In this document: one piece after another, positions 8,444 through 16,535 of the stretch
Position numbering within the stretch: the first letter of the stretch is position 1
Layout: every line of letters starts with the position of its first letter
NCBI GenBank assembly: GCA_963849885.1
Contig: CAWKIV010000010.1
Location: forward strand, 248,001 to 312,000
DNA from: CADCTP01 sp963849885
GTDB taxonomy: Bacteria; Actinomycetota; Actinomycetes; Mycobacteriales; CADCTP01
Direction of reading: 5' to 3'
DNA length: 64,000 nt
Translations under genes and position numbers: made by a program
The notes under the pieces: generated by a model
Databases searched by the model: none
Told to the model about the DNA's origin: nothing
The model's input: the letters and a program-made list of their open reading frames with translations, nothing else

Positions 8444-9712
8444 ATGACAGAGACGGTCGTCATCGCGGGTCAGGGCTACGTCGGTCTCCCGCTCGCGGTG
8501 CTGGCCGCGGAGTCGGGCCACTTCCACGTCGTCGGCTACGACGTGGAAGTGGCCCGGATCAAGCAGCTCGCCGCCGCGGAGTCGTACGTCGAGGACGTGC
8601 CCAGCGAGCGGCTGGCCGCGGTGCTCGCCGCGGGGACGTACCGGCCGACGGCGGACGTGCGCGACCTGGACGGCTTCGACGTCGCGGTGGTCTCGGTGCC
8701 CACCCCGCTGCGGGAGGGGCAGCCGGACCTCAGCCACATCGAGGCGGTGGCCCGGACGCTGGCGCCGCGGCTGCGGCCGGGCTGCACGGTGGTGCTGGAG
8801 TCGACCACCTACCCGGGCACCACCGAGGAGCTGGTCGGGCCGCTGCTGGAGGAGGGGTCCGGGCTGCGCGCCGGCCGCGACTTCCACCTCGGCTACAGCC
8901 CGGAGCGGATCGACCCGGGCAACCGGGTGTGGGGGCTGGCGGAGACGCCCAAGCTGGTGTCCGGGGTCGACGACGGGTCGCTGGCCGCGGTCCGCGCCTT
9001 CTACGACCGGGTGGTCAACACCACCGTCGCGGTGCCGTCGCCGAAGGTGGCCGAGCTGGCCAAGCTGGTGGAGAACACGTTCCGGCACATCAACATCGCG
9101 CTGGTCAACGAGATCGCCATGTTCGCCCACGAGCTGGGCATCGACGCCTGGTCGGCGATCGACGCGGCGTCGTCCAAGCCGTTCGGCTTCATGCGCTTCA
9201 CCCCCGGGCCGGGGGTGGGCGGACACTGCCTGCCGGTCGACCCGGTCTACCTGTCCTGGCGGGTCAGCCGGGCGCTGGGCCGCCGGTTCCGGTTCGTCGA
9301 GCTGGCCAACGACGTCAACGAGCACATGCCGGACTACGTCGTGCAGCGGCTGATGGAGGCGCTCAACCGGCGCCGCCGGTCGGTCAACGGGTCCCGGGTG
9401 CTGCTGCTCGGCCTGGCCTACAAGGCCAACACCGGCGACGCCCGGGAGTCCCCGGCGCTGCGGGTGGCCGAGCTGCTGCTCGAGCTCGGCGCCGAGGTGC
9501 ACGCCGCCGACCCGCACGTGGTCGAGCCGATCCCGGTGGACCGCCGGCTGGTCCGGGTCGAGCTGACCGCGGACGAGCTGGCCGCCGCCGACGCGGTGGT
9601 GGTGCTCACCGACCACGACGGCTTCGACTGGGACCTGGTCACCGAGCGGTCCGCGTTCGTCCTGGACTGCCGGCGGCGGCTGGCCCGCCGGGAGGCCGTC
9701 GAGCTGCTGTGA
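8444..9712 (+). CDS. UDP-glucose/UDP-N-acetylhexosamine 6-dehydrogenase
   Basis: This 422-residue enzyme oxidises C6 of a nucleotide hexose to a uronic acid with two NAD+. It shows the NAD-binding GQGYVG at residues 9-14, the STTYPGTTEE and LGYSPERIDPG segments, and the catalytic Cys262 in GPGVGGHCLPVDP. That last signature is closer to the WbpA/WecC (UDP-HexNAc) group than to classical UDP-glucose dehydrogenase. Together with the aminotransferase it suggests an amino-uronic sugar, but no glycosyltransferase is visible here. The start at 8444 is 7 bases after the exporter stop and avoids a long upstream overlap. Confidence 0.87.
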   Translation: MTETVVIAGQGYVGLPLAVLAAESGHFHVVGYDVEVARIKQLAAAESYVEDVPSERLAAVLAAGTYRPTADVRDLDGFDVAVVSVPTPLREGQPDLSHIEAVARTLAPRLRPGCTVVLESTTYPGTTEELVGPLLEEGSGLRAGRDFHLGYSPERIDPGNRVWGLAETPKLVSGVDDGSLAAVRAFYDRVVNTTVAVPSPKVAELAKLVENTFRHINIALVNEIAMFAHELGIDAWSAIDAASSKPFGFMRFTPGPGVGGHCLPVDPVYLSWRVSRALGRRFRFVELANDVNEHMPDYVVQRLMEALNRRRRSVNGSRVLLLGLAYKANTGDARESPALRVAELLLELGAEVHAADPHVVEPIPVDRRLVRVELTADELAAADAVVVLTDHDGFDWDLVTERSAFVLDCRRRLARREAVELL

Positions 9713-9769
9713 GAGCGGCCGGCCGGAGACGCCGGGCGGGGGGCCGCCGCGAGGAGAGGAAGCACGCGG

Positions 9770-10714
9770 ATGGCAGGCGCACGCGCGCAGGGCCCGGTGC
9801 TGGTCACCGGCGCGACCGGACTGGTGGGCGAGGCGGTGACCCGGGCGCTGCTCGGCGCCGGGCACGACGTGGTGGCGCTGGTCCGGTCGGAGGCGGGCGC
9901 CACCCCGCTGGCCGCCGCCGGCGCCCGGCTGGCGGTCGGCGACATCACCGACCCGGAGACGCTGCGGGCGGCGGTGCCGGCCGGCGGCGCGGTGGTGCAC
10001 GCCGCCCAGCTGCGGGTGCGGCGGGCCGGCGCCGGCGCGCTGCGCCGGATCGAGGCGGCCGACCGGGTGTCCACCGCCGCGCTGGCCGAGGCCTGCCTGG
10101 CCGCCGGCTCCCGGCTGGTCTACACCAGCGGCGCGTTCGTCTGGGGTGACCACCGGGACCGCTGGATCGATGAGGACATGCCGCTCACCCCCTCCCCGCT
10201 GGGCGCCGGCAAGGCGGCGGTGACCCGGCAGCTGCGGGCGATGCGGAGCCGCGGGCTGGACTCGGTGGTGCTGCACCTCGGCTTCGTCTACGGGCCCGGC
10301 AGCACCTTCCGCAAGGCGTTCTACCAGCCCGCCCGGCGCGGCCTGCTGCGCTGCCTCGGGCCCGGGGACAACTACTGGTCGCCGGTGCACGCCGACGACG
10401 CGGCGGCCGCCTTCGTGGCCGCGGTGGAGCGGGCACCGGCCGGCGCCGAGTACGCGGTGGTGGACGACGAGCCGCTGCCGCTGCGGGCCATGGTGGACCA
10501 GCTCACCGACGCCCTCGGCCGCCGCCGGGTGGGCAGCGCGCCGCCCCGGCTGATGGCGCTGGCCGCCGGCGCGCCGGCGGTGGCCTCGCTGGTCACGTCG
10601 TTCCGCACCCGCAACGCGAAGGCCCGCGACGAGCTGGGCTGGGCGCCGAAGTATCCGTCGTTCGCGGCCGGGCTGCCGGCCGCGCTGGCCGCGCTGGACA
10701 GCCGGACCCGATAG
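9770..10714 (+). CDS. extended SDR / NAD-dependent epimerase-dehydratase-like protein
   Basis: This 314-residue Rossmann protein has the cofactor loop TGATGLVG at residues 13-20 and the active-site strand VYTSGAFVWG (Ser120). The usual catalytic Tyr-x-x-x-Lys is replaced by Leu144-Gly-Ala-Gly-Lys148, so the tyrosine acid/base appears to be missing. The fold and the RNAKARDELGWAPKY C-terminal signature still place it firmly in the 3-beta-HSD/epimerase group. It could be an altered reductase, epimerase or a non-redox protein. A GAGGAGAGGAA ribosome site lies ahead of the ATG. Confidence 0.78.
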   Translation: MAGARAQGPVLVTGATGLVGEAVTRALLGAGHDVVALVRSEAGATPLAAAGARLAVGDITDPETLRAAVPAGGAVVHAAQLRVRRAGAGALRRIEAADRVSTAALAEACLAAGSRLVYTSGAFVWGDHRDRWIDEDMPLTPSPLGAGKAAVTRQLRAMRSRGLDSVVLHLGFVYGPGSTFRKAFYQPARRGLLRCLGPGDNYWSPVHADDAAAAFVAAVERAPAGAEYAVVDDEPLPLRAMVDQLTDALGRRRVGSAPPRLMALAAGAPAVASLVTSFRTRNAKARDELGWAPKYPSFAAGLPAALAALDSRTR

Positions 10715-10824
10715 CAATACCAGCCAAATCTGCCTCGACGCATGACAAGTTGTTGGAGTCCCGGAAAAGGCGGCCGGACCGCAGGCTGAACCTGCATCTC
10801 GACCCGCACCGGGAGGATTCCGAC

Positions 10825-11595
10825 GTGGACGCCAAGACGCTCGTGACCACCGCACTGACGACGCTGGCGGAAGAGGACGACCCGGCGCCCGCGGTCGAGC
10901 GGTTCTACTCGCCGGACTTCGTCCAGCACAGCCCGATGCTCCCGGCCGGCCGGGACTCGCTGGTGCCCGCGTTCACCGCGTTCAAGAGCGCCGGCGTCAA
11001 GTACGAGCTGATGCGGGTGGTGGCCGAGGACGACCTGGTCGCCGTGCACGCCCGCGCGCACGGGCTGGCCGAGGTGCCGGTGGTGATCTTCCACCTGTTC
11101 CGGATCGAGGACGGCCTCATCGCCGAGCACTGGGAGGCGATGATGGAGCAGATCACGGACACCGTCGGCGGCCGGGACATGGTGGACGGCCCGACCGAGG
11201 TGACCGACCTCGAGGCCACCGAGGCCAACAAGAAGATGGTCACCCAGCTGACCGAGGAAGCCTTCATCGGCGGCGACTGGTCCAACCTGGACGCCTACGT
11301 CAACAGCGACCGGCTGCTCCAGCACGACCCGCACATCCCGGACGGCGCGTCCAGCGTGCCGGCCGCGTTCGCGCTGCTGGAGGCCGCCGGCACCCCGATG
11401 ACGTACCGCGCGCTGCACCGCGTGGTGGCCGAGGGCAACTTCGTCTTCACCCAGTCCGAGGGCGACTGCGTGGGCAAGCCGCACGCCTTCAGCAGCCTCT
11501 TCCGGGTGGAGAACGGCAAGATCGCCGAGCACTGGGACGTGGTGGCGGAGCTGCCCGAGCCCGAGCACGTGCCGCACGGCAACGGTCTGTTCTGA
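10825..11595 (+). CDS. double-domain SnoaL-like (NTF2-fold) protein A
   Basis: This 256-residue protein consists of two tandem NTF2-fold SnoaL-like domains. Each has the opening motif (FVQHSPMLP; LQHDPHIPDG) and the closing Glu-His-Trp signature (IAEHWEAM; IAEHWDVV). SnoaL relatives catalyse aldol-type cyclisation of polyketides, or act as hydroxylases or lyases; the COG4922-like subgroup resembled here has no established single reaction. GTG at 10825 is preferred because GGGAGGA sits 7 bases upstream; a GTG-independent longer frame reaches 10750 without a ribosome site. The 110-base gap before it is less GC-rich and may hold a promoter. Confidence 0.8.
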   Translation: MDAKTLVTTALTTLAEEDDPAPAVERFYSPDFVQHSPMLPAGRDSLVPAFTAFKSAGVKYELMRVVAEDDLVAVHARAHGLAEVPVVIFHLFRIEDGLIAEHWEAMMEQITDTVGGRDMVDGPTEVTDLEATEANKKMVTQLTEEAFIGGDWSNLDAYVNSDRLLQHDPHIPDGASSVPAAFALLEAAGTPMTYRALHRVVAEGNFVFTQSEGDCVGKPHAFSSLFRVENGKIAEHWDVVAELPEPEHVPHGNGLF

Positions 11596-11626
11596 GTCCC
11601 CGGCCCGCGAGCGAAACGGATCGACG

Positions 11627-12853
11627 ATGACCGAGACCGCCGCCAAGCCACGCCCCCAGGCGCCGGGCATGCAGGCGCTGACCGGCAACCCGGCCTTCCG
11701 CAAGAACCCCTACCCGTTCTACGAGATGCTGCGGCACCAGCAGCCGGTCTTCCGCAGCCCGGCGGGTTTCTGGCTGCTGACCCGGTACGCGGAGTGCCAC
11801 GCGGTGCTCGGCGACGACCGGTTCGGCTACCCGCGCACCGACGCGGAGGCCGCCCAGGCCGACGAGACGGCCGCCGGGTTCACCAGCCAGCGGGACTTCT
11901 TCTTCTTCAAGAACCCGCCGGACCACACCCGGATCCGGGCCATCGTGCGGGACGCGCTCAGCCCCAAGGTGGTCCACGGGCTCCGGCCGTACGTGCAGGC
12001 GGCGGCCGACCGGCTGCTCGACGCGGCGCTGCCGGACGGCGAGTTCGACCTGATCGCGTCGTACGCGCACGCGCTGCCCTTCGGCACCATCTGCCAGCTG
12101 CTCGACGTGCCGGACGCGGACCAGCCGGACGTCATGCGCTGGGCGCAGATCTACCTCGCCGGGATCGGGCCGACCTTCTCGGTCACCGAGGAGCAGGAGG
12201 TCGCCCGGGACGCGGCGCTGGTCGACCTCAAGGCCTACTTCGGCACGCTCTCCGCGGAGCGCCGCCGGCAGCCCGGCGCCGACCTGCTCACCGCGCTGGT
12301 GGCCGCGCACAGCGACGAGAAGCTGACCGGCGACGAGCTGCTCGGCACCTGCATCGTGCTGTTCGTCGCCGGCCACAGCACGACCACCAACTTCATCGGC
12401 AACGCCACCGTCGCGCTGCTGCGCAACCCCGACCAGCTGGCCCGGTTCACGGCCGAGCCGGACCTCGAGCCCGCCGCGATCGAGGAGCTGCTGCGCTACG
12501 ACGTGCCGACCCACATGTCGTACCGGGTGGCCTTCGAGGACGTGCAGCTGGGCGAGCACCTGATCCAGGCGGGCGAGCAGGTGCTCGTCGTCCGGGGCGC
12601 GGCCAACCGGGACCCGGCGGCGTTCTCCGAGCCGAACGAGCTGATCCTGGACCGCCAGGACAACCGGCACCTGAGCTTCGGCACCGGCCGGCACATCTGC
12701 GTCGGCTCCGCGCTGGCCCGGCTGCAGGGCCGGGTGGCGCTGAGCACGCTCTTCCGCCGCGCGCCGGGGTTGAAGCTGGCCACCGAGTCGCTGGAATACC
12801 AGGAGTCCATGCTGGTCCGCGGGCTGAAGTCGCTGCCGGTGGTGGCCGGCTGA
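11627..12853 (+). CDS. cytochrome P450 monooxygenase
   Basis: This 408-residue soluble bacterial P450 has the ExxR motif (E287-L-L-R290) and the heme-ligand loop FGTGRHICVG with Cys358. The I-helix reads AGHSTTT (residues 248-254): the acidic residue of the usual AGxD/ETT motif is Ser251. Loss of that acid is seen in P450s with altered proton delivery or non-standard reactions. Such enzymes hydroxylate, epoxidise or cross-link secondary metabolites. The stop overlaps the next start (TGATG). The redox partner is not encoded nearby. Confidence 0.92.
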   Translation: MTETAAKPRPQAPGMQALTGNPAFRKNPYPFYEMLRHQQPVFRSPAGFWLLTRYAECHAVLGDDRFGYPRTDAEAAQADETAAGFTSQRDFFFFKNPPDHTRIRAIVRDALSPKVVHGLRPYVQAAADRLLDAALPDGEFDLIASYAHALPFGTICQLLDVPDADQPDVMRWAQIYLAGIGPTFSVTEEQEVARDAALVDLKAYFGTLSAERRRQPGADLLTALVAAHSDEKLTGDELLGTCIVLFVAGHSTTTNFIGNATVALLRNPDQLARFTAEPDLEPAAIEELLRYDVPTHMSYRVAFEDVQLGEHLIQAGEQVLVVRGAANRDPAAFSEPNELILDRQDNRHLSFGTGRHICVGSALARLQGRVALSTLFRRAPGLKLATESLEYQESMLVRGLKSLPVVAG

Positions 12854-13719
12854 TGGCCGTTCCGGTGATCGACGCCAGCACCCCGGCCGAGCAGGCCAAC
12901 GTCCAGCGAGTGCTCGACTTCTACTCCACCGTGGTGGACAAGCGGGACGCGTCGGCCGTCGCCGGCTTCGTCGCCGAGGACTTCGTCCAGCACAACCCGC
13001 TCTACGGCACCGGCCGGGAGGGGCTCGAGCGCTTCCTCACCGGCCCGCTGCTGACCACCTTCCCGGACCTGACCGTCGAGATCGAGCTGGTCATCGCCCA
13101 GCAGGACCGGGTGCTCGCCTACCTCTTCTGGCGCGGGCACCACGGCCCCACCGGCGAGGAGATCGAGCTGGGCACGGCCGACCTCTACCGGCTGCGCGAC
13201 GGCCAGCTGGTCGAGCACTGGGACATCGTGGAATACCAGGAGATCGAGCCGTTCGGCTTCCCCCGGCCGGACCAGGACCAGCCGGACTCGGAGCCGGACT
13301 GGACCGGGACCGAGGCCCAGCGGACCAACATGGCCCTGCTGCACCGCTACACCGACGAGGTCACGGTGCAGGACTACTCCCGGGCCCACCTCTACATCCG
13401 GCCGGACTTCCTGCAGAACGACCCGATGATCCCGCCGGGCCTGGACGGCTTCAAAGCGTGCTGCGAGATCTTCCGCGCGCTGGCGCCGGACATGCACGTG
13501 GTCGTCCACCAGCTGATCGTGGGCAGCGTCTACCTCGGCGCCATCTGGGACTGGGCCGGCAAGCAGGACGGCACCGGCCTGCCGGTGGTGGTGCCCACCT
13601 CGGACATCTACCGGCTGCAGGACGGGATGCTGGCCGAGCACTGGGACCGGGCGGACTACACGTACGTCAAGCGGCTGTACGGCTACCACCCCAAGCAGAT
13701 CATCACGGGCGGCCGGTGA
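12853..13719 (+). CDS. double-domain SnoaL-like (NTF2-fold) protein B
   Basis: This 288-residue protein contains two SnoaL-like domains. Domain 1 has FVQHNPLYGTG and LVEHWDIVEY; domain 2 has FLQNDPMIPPG and LAEHWDRADY, so the usual His of the QH pair is Asn in the second domain. It lacks a signal peptide and is probably cytoplasmic. It overlaps the P450 stop by one base and the next SnoaL gene by one base, so the three are likely translated together. The likely role is cyclisation, isomerisation or a related acid/base step on the P450 substrate or product. This is inference from position only. Confidence 0.8.
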   Translation: MAVPVIDASTPAEQANVQRVLDFYSTVVDKRDASAVAGFVAEDFVQHNPLYGTGREGLERFLTGPLLTTFPDLTVEIELVIAQQDRVLAYLFWRGHHGPTGEEIELGTADLYRLRDGQLVEHWDIVEYQEIEPFGFPRPDQDQPDSEPDWTGTEAQRTNMALLHRYTDEVTVQDYSRAHLYIRPDFLQNDPMIPPGLDGFKACCEIFRALAPDMHVVVHQLIVGSVYLGAIWDWAGKQDGTGLPVVVPTSDIYRLQDGMLAEHWDRADYTYVKRLYGYHPKQIITGGR

Positions 13720-14702
13720 TGGGCCGGCGGAGCAGGACGCTGCTGCTGGTGCCGGTGCTGGCGGCCGGCCTGCTGCTGCCCACGCTGTCCGGGTCGGCGA
13801 CCGCCGCCCCGGCGGCGCCGGCGGCCCCGGCGGCGGCCCCGGCCGTGGCCGGCGCCGGTAGCGCCGGCTGGTGGGGCGGCGGCAGCCTGCAGGAGCGGCT
13901 GAACTCGCTGCGGGTGCGGGCGCTCTACGCCGAGGTGTTCAGCGGGCACCGGCTGGACCGGGCCGGCTGGTACCTGCACCGCGACGTCACCCAGCACACC
14001 CCGACCGTGGGCCAGGGGCTGGCCGGCTTCACCGCGTTCTACCGGGACGTCTTCTTCCCCGCCTTCCCGGACGTGCGGGCCCGGATCACCAGCCTGGTCG
14101 CGCAGAACGACCGGGTGGCCACGTACGCGACCTGGACCGGGACCAACGCCGTGACCGGGCGGCCGCTGACCCTGCACACGGCGGACATCTACCGGTTCGA
14201 GCGGGGCCGGATCGCCGAGCACTGGGACGTCATCGACTACTCGGGCCTGGACGACCACGGCGTCCCGGTGCCGGACCAGATGCAGCCGGCGACCCCGGTC
14301 GACCGGCGCGGCAGCCGGGCCGACCGGGCCAACACCCGGCTGGTGCTCGACTTCACCACCGAGGTGCTGCAGCAGCGCCGGCTGGACCGGGCCGGGGTCT
14401 ACCTGGCCGCGGACCTGATCCAGCACGAGCCGACGATCCCGCCCGGGCTGGCCGGCTTCCAGGAGTGCTTCCACCGCTACTTCGGCGGCTTCCCGGACAT
14501 GACCTTCGAGATCCAGCACGTGCTGGCCGACGCCGACCAGGTGGTCGTCTTCTGGGTCTGGCGGGGGCGCCAGGCCGGCACCGGGCGCCCGCTGCTGCTG
14601 CACACCTCGGACCTGTACCGGATCGCCGGCGGAAAGCTCGTCGAGCACTGGAACACCGTCGACTTCACCGCGCTCGAGCCGTTCGGCATCGCGCGCCCCT
14701 GA
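13719..14702 (+). CDS. exported double-domain SnoaL-like protein C
   Basis: This 327-residue protein starts with a classical signal peptide: RR near the N-terminus, a hydrophobic core (LLLVPVLAAGLLLPTL) and an Ala-rich region with likely cleavage near SATAAPA, followed by an Ala/Pro linker. Two SnoaL-like domains follow, with VTQHTPTVG / IAEHWDVIDY and LIQHEPTIPPG / LVEHWNTVDF. Export of a SnoaL-like protein is unusual for a biosynthetic enzyme and could mean a late extracellular step or a product-binding role. It overlaps protein B by one base (TGATG), which fixes the ATG at 13719. Confidence 0.8.
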   Translation: MGRRSRTLLLVPVLAAGLLLPTLSGSATAAPAAPAAPAAAPAVAGAGSAGWWGGGSLQERLNSLRVRALYAEVFSGHRLDRAGWYLHRDVTQHTPTVGQGLAGFTAFYRDVFFPAFPDVRARITSLVAQNDRVATYATWTGTNAVTGRPLTLHTADIYRFERGRIAEHWDVIDYSGLDDHGVPVPDQMQPATPVDRRGSRADRANTRLVLDFTTEVLQQRRLDRAGVYLAADLIQHEPTIPPGLAGFQECFHRYFGGFPDMTFEIQHVLADADQVVVFWVWRGRQAGTGRPLLLHTSDLYRIAGGKLVEHWNTVDFTALEPFGIARP

Positions 14703-14756
14703 GGGCCCGGTGCCCTCGAGCCCGGACCGACATCCGACACGATGACGGGAGCGATC

Positions 14757-16490
14757 ATGGCCGACACCGCTGGTGGCCGACCCGAGTACGACGTCGCCAT
14801 CCTCGGCTCCGGGATGGCCGGCACGATCCTGGCCTCGGTGCTGGCCCGCAACGGCGCCAAGGTGCTGATCCTGGACGCGGGCAGCCACCCCCGCTTCGCC
14901 ATCGGCGAGTCGACGATCCCGTACACGTCGATGCTCATGCGGCTGGTGGCCGAGCGCTACGGGGTGCCGGAGCTGAAGGGCTTCACCACCTTCTACAACG
15001 CGCAGGCGCTGATCACCACCGACGGCGGGGTGAAGAAGAACTTCGGCTTCCTCTACCACCGGGAGGGGGAGCGGCAGAACCCGGCCGAGTGCCACGAGTT
15101 CCCGATCCCGAAGATCACCCACACCGAGAACCACTACTTCCGGCAGGACCTGGACGCCTGGCTGCTGTCGGTGGCGGTGAAGTACGGCGCGAAGGTCATC
15201 CAGCAGGCCCGGATCGTGGACGTGGAGACCGCCGACGACGGCGTCACCGTCACCGCGCACACCGGCGCCACCTGGCGCAGCCGGTTCGTGGTGGACGCCA
15301 GCGGCTTCCGGGCGCCGCTGGCCACCAAGCTGGGGCTGCGCGAGGAGCCGACCCGGCTGCGGCACCACTCCCGGTCGATCTTCACCCACATGATCGACGT
15401 CACCCCGTACGAGGAGACGGTGCCGGCGGGCATCCACGGCACGCCGGACAAGTGGAGCGAGGGCACCCTGCACCACATCTTCCCCGGCGGCTGGCTCTGG
15501 GTGATCCCGTTCAACAACCACCCGCGGGCGACCAACCCGCTGGTCAGCATCGGGCTGCAGCTCGACCCGCGGATCCACGGCTGGAAGCCGGAGGGGGTGA
15601 CCCCGGAGCAGGAGTTCCGCGAGTTCATCACCCGGTTCCCGAGCATCGAGGAGCAGTTCCGGCCGGCCCGCGCGGTGCGCGAGTGGGTGTCCACCGGCCG
15701 CCTGCAGTACTCGCCGCGCCAGACCATCGGCTACCGCTGGTGCCTCACCTCGCACGCGGCCGGCTTCATCGACCCGCTGTTCTCCCGCGGCATGTCCAAC
15801 ACGCTGGAGATCATCAACGCGCTGACCTGGCGGCTGCTGGCCGCGCTCAAGGACGACGACTTCTCGGTCGAGCGCTTCGAGTACGTGCAGCGGCTGGAGC
15901 AGGGCCAGCTCGACTTCAACGACAACCTGGTGGCCAACGCGTACACGTCCTTCTCGCACTACCCGCTGTGGGACGCGTGGTGCCGGGTGTGGTCGTTCGG
16001 CCAGCTCGCCGCGACGATGGAGATCAACCGGGCGTACGCGAAGCTGCTGGACTCCGGCGACACCGCCGTGCTGGCCCGGCTGGAGACCATCGCCCCGGAC
16101 GGCGCGCTGCCCTCGTACGGGCCGCTGCGGCAGATGTACAACCAGGTCAGCCAGGAGGTCATCGACGTCCAGGAGGGCCGGCAGGGCGCCGACGTCGCGG
16201 CCAAGAAGATCATGCAGCTGCTGCAGGCGGACTTCGTGCCCCGGCCGATCGGGCTGCCCGACCCGGACGTCCGCTTCTACAACGGCACCCCCGCGGTCGC
16301 CGCCAAGACGCTGCGGTGGGCCCGCAACGACGCGCCGCCGGAGATCGGCAAGCTCTTCGTCGAGGGGCTGACGCTCTTCATCCGGCACCGGCTGTCCCGC
16401 CAGGAATACAACCTCGGCGAGGAGCTCAAGCACGCCATCGCCCGCCGGCCGCGGCTGGGCCGGCGGCTGCGCGTCCCCGGTCCGCGCTGA
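14757..16490 (+). CDS. flavin-dependent halogenase-family protein 1
   Basis: This 577-residue FAD protein has the GSGMAG nucleotide loop (residues 17-22), the GESTIP motif (50-55) and the WLWVIP motif (246-251). The GESTIP and WxWxIP motifs together mark flavin-dependent halogenases and block mono-oxygenase chemistry. The FGFLYHREGE segment and the PEL-Lys motif after the first helix recall the CmlS/CndH group acting on carrier-bound or free small substrates. Reduced FAD would come from the flavin reductase two genes downstream. I prefer the ATG at 14757, 5 bases after GGGAG; an in-frame ATG at 14742 is possible. Confidence 0.87.
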   Translation: MADTAGGRPEYDVAILGSGMAGTILASVLARNGAKVLILDAGSHPRFAIGESTIPYTSMLMRLVAERYGVPELKGFTTFYNAQALITTDGGVKKNFGFLYHREGERQNPAECHEFPIPKITHTENHYFRQDLDAWLLSVAVKYGAKVIQQARIVDVETADDGVTVTAHTGATWRSRFVVDASGFRAPLATKLGLREEPTRLRHHSRSIFTHMIDVTPYEETVPAGIHGTPDKWSEGTLHHIFPGGWLWVIPFNNHPRATNPLVSIGLQLDPRIHGWKPEGVTPEQEFREFITRFPSIEEQFRPARAVREWVSTGRLQYSPRQTIGYRWCLTSHAAGFIDPLFSRGMSNTLEIINALTWRLLAALKDDDFSVERFEYVQRLEQGQLDFNDNLVANAYTSFSHYPLWDAWCRVWSFGQLAATMEINRAYAKLLDSGDTAVLARLETIAPDGALPSYGPLRQMYNQVSQEVIDVQEGRQGADVAAKKIMQLLQADFVPRPIGLPDPDVRFYNGTPAVAAKTLRWARNDAPPEIGKLFVEGLTLFIRHRLSRQEYNLGEELKHAIARRPRLGRRLRVPGPR

Positions 16491-16535
16491 CCGCCGGGTC
16501 CCCACCTCGTCACCGTGCCCCGTCCTGGAGGACCG

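Noticed and set aside
2782..10714. An OleBCD-like beta-lactone/olefin pathway from ligase, SDR and alpha/beta hydrolase genes.
   Set aside because: There is no OleA-type thiolase, the SDR lacks its Tyr, and the genes are not adjacent; the resemblance is only in family names.
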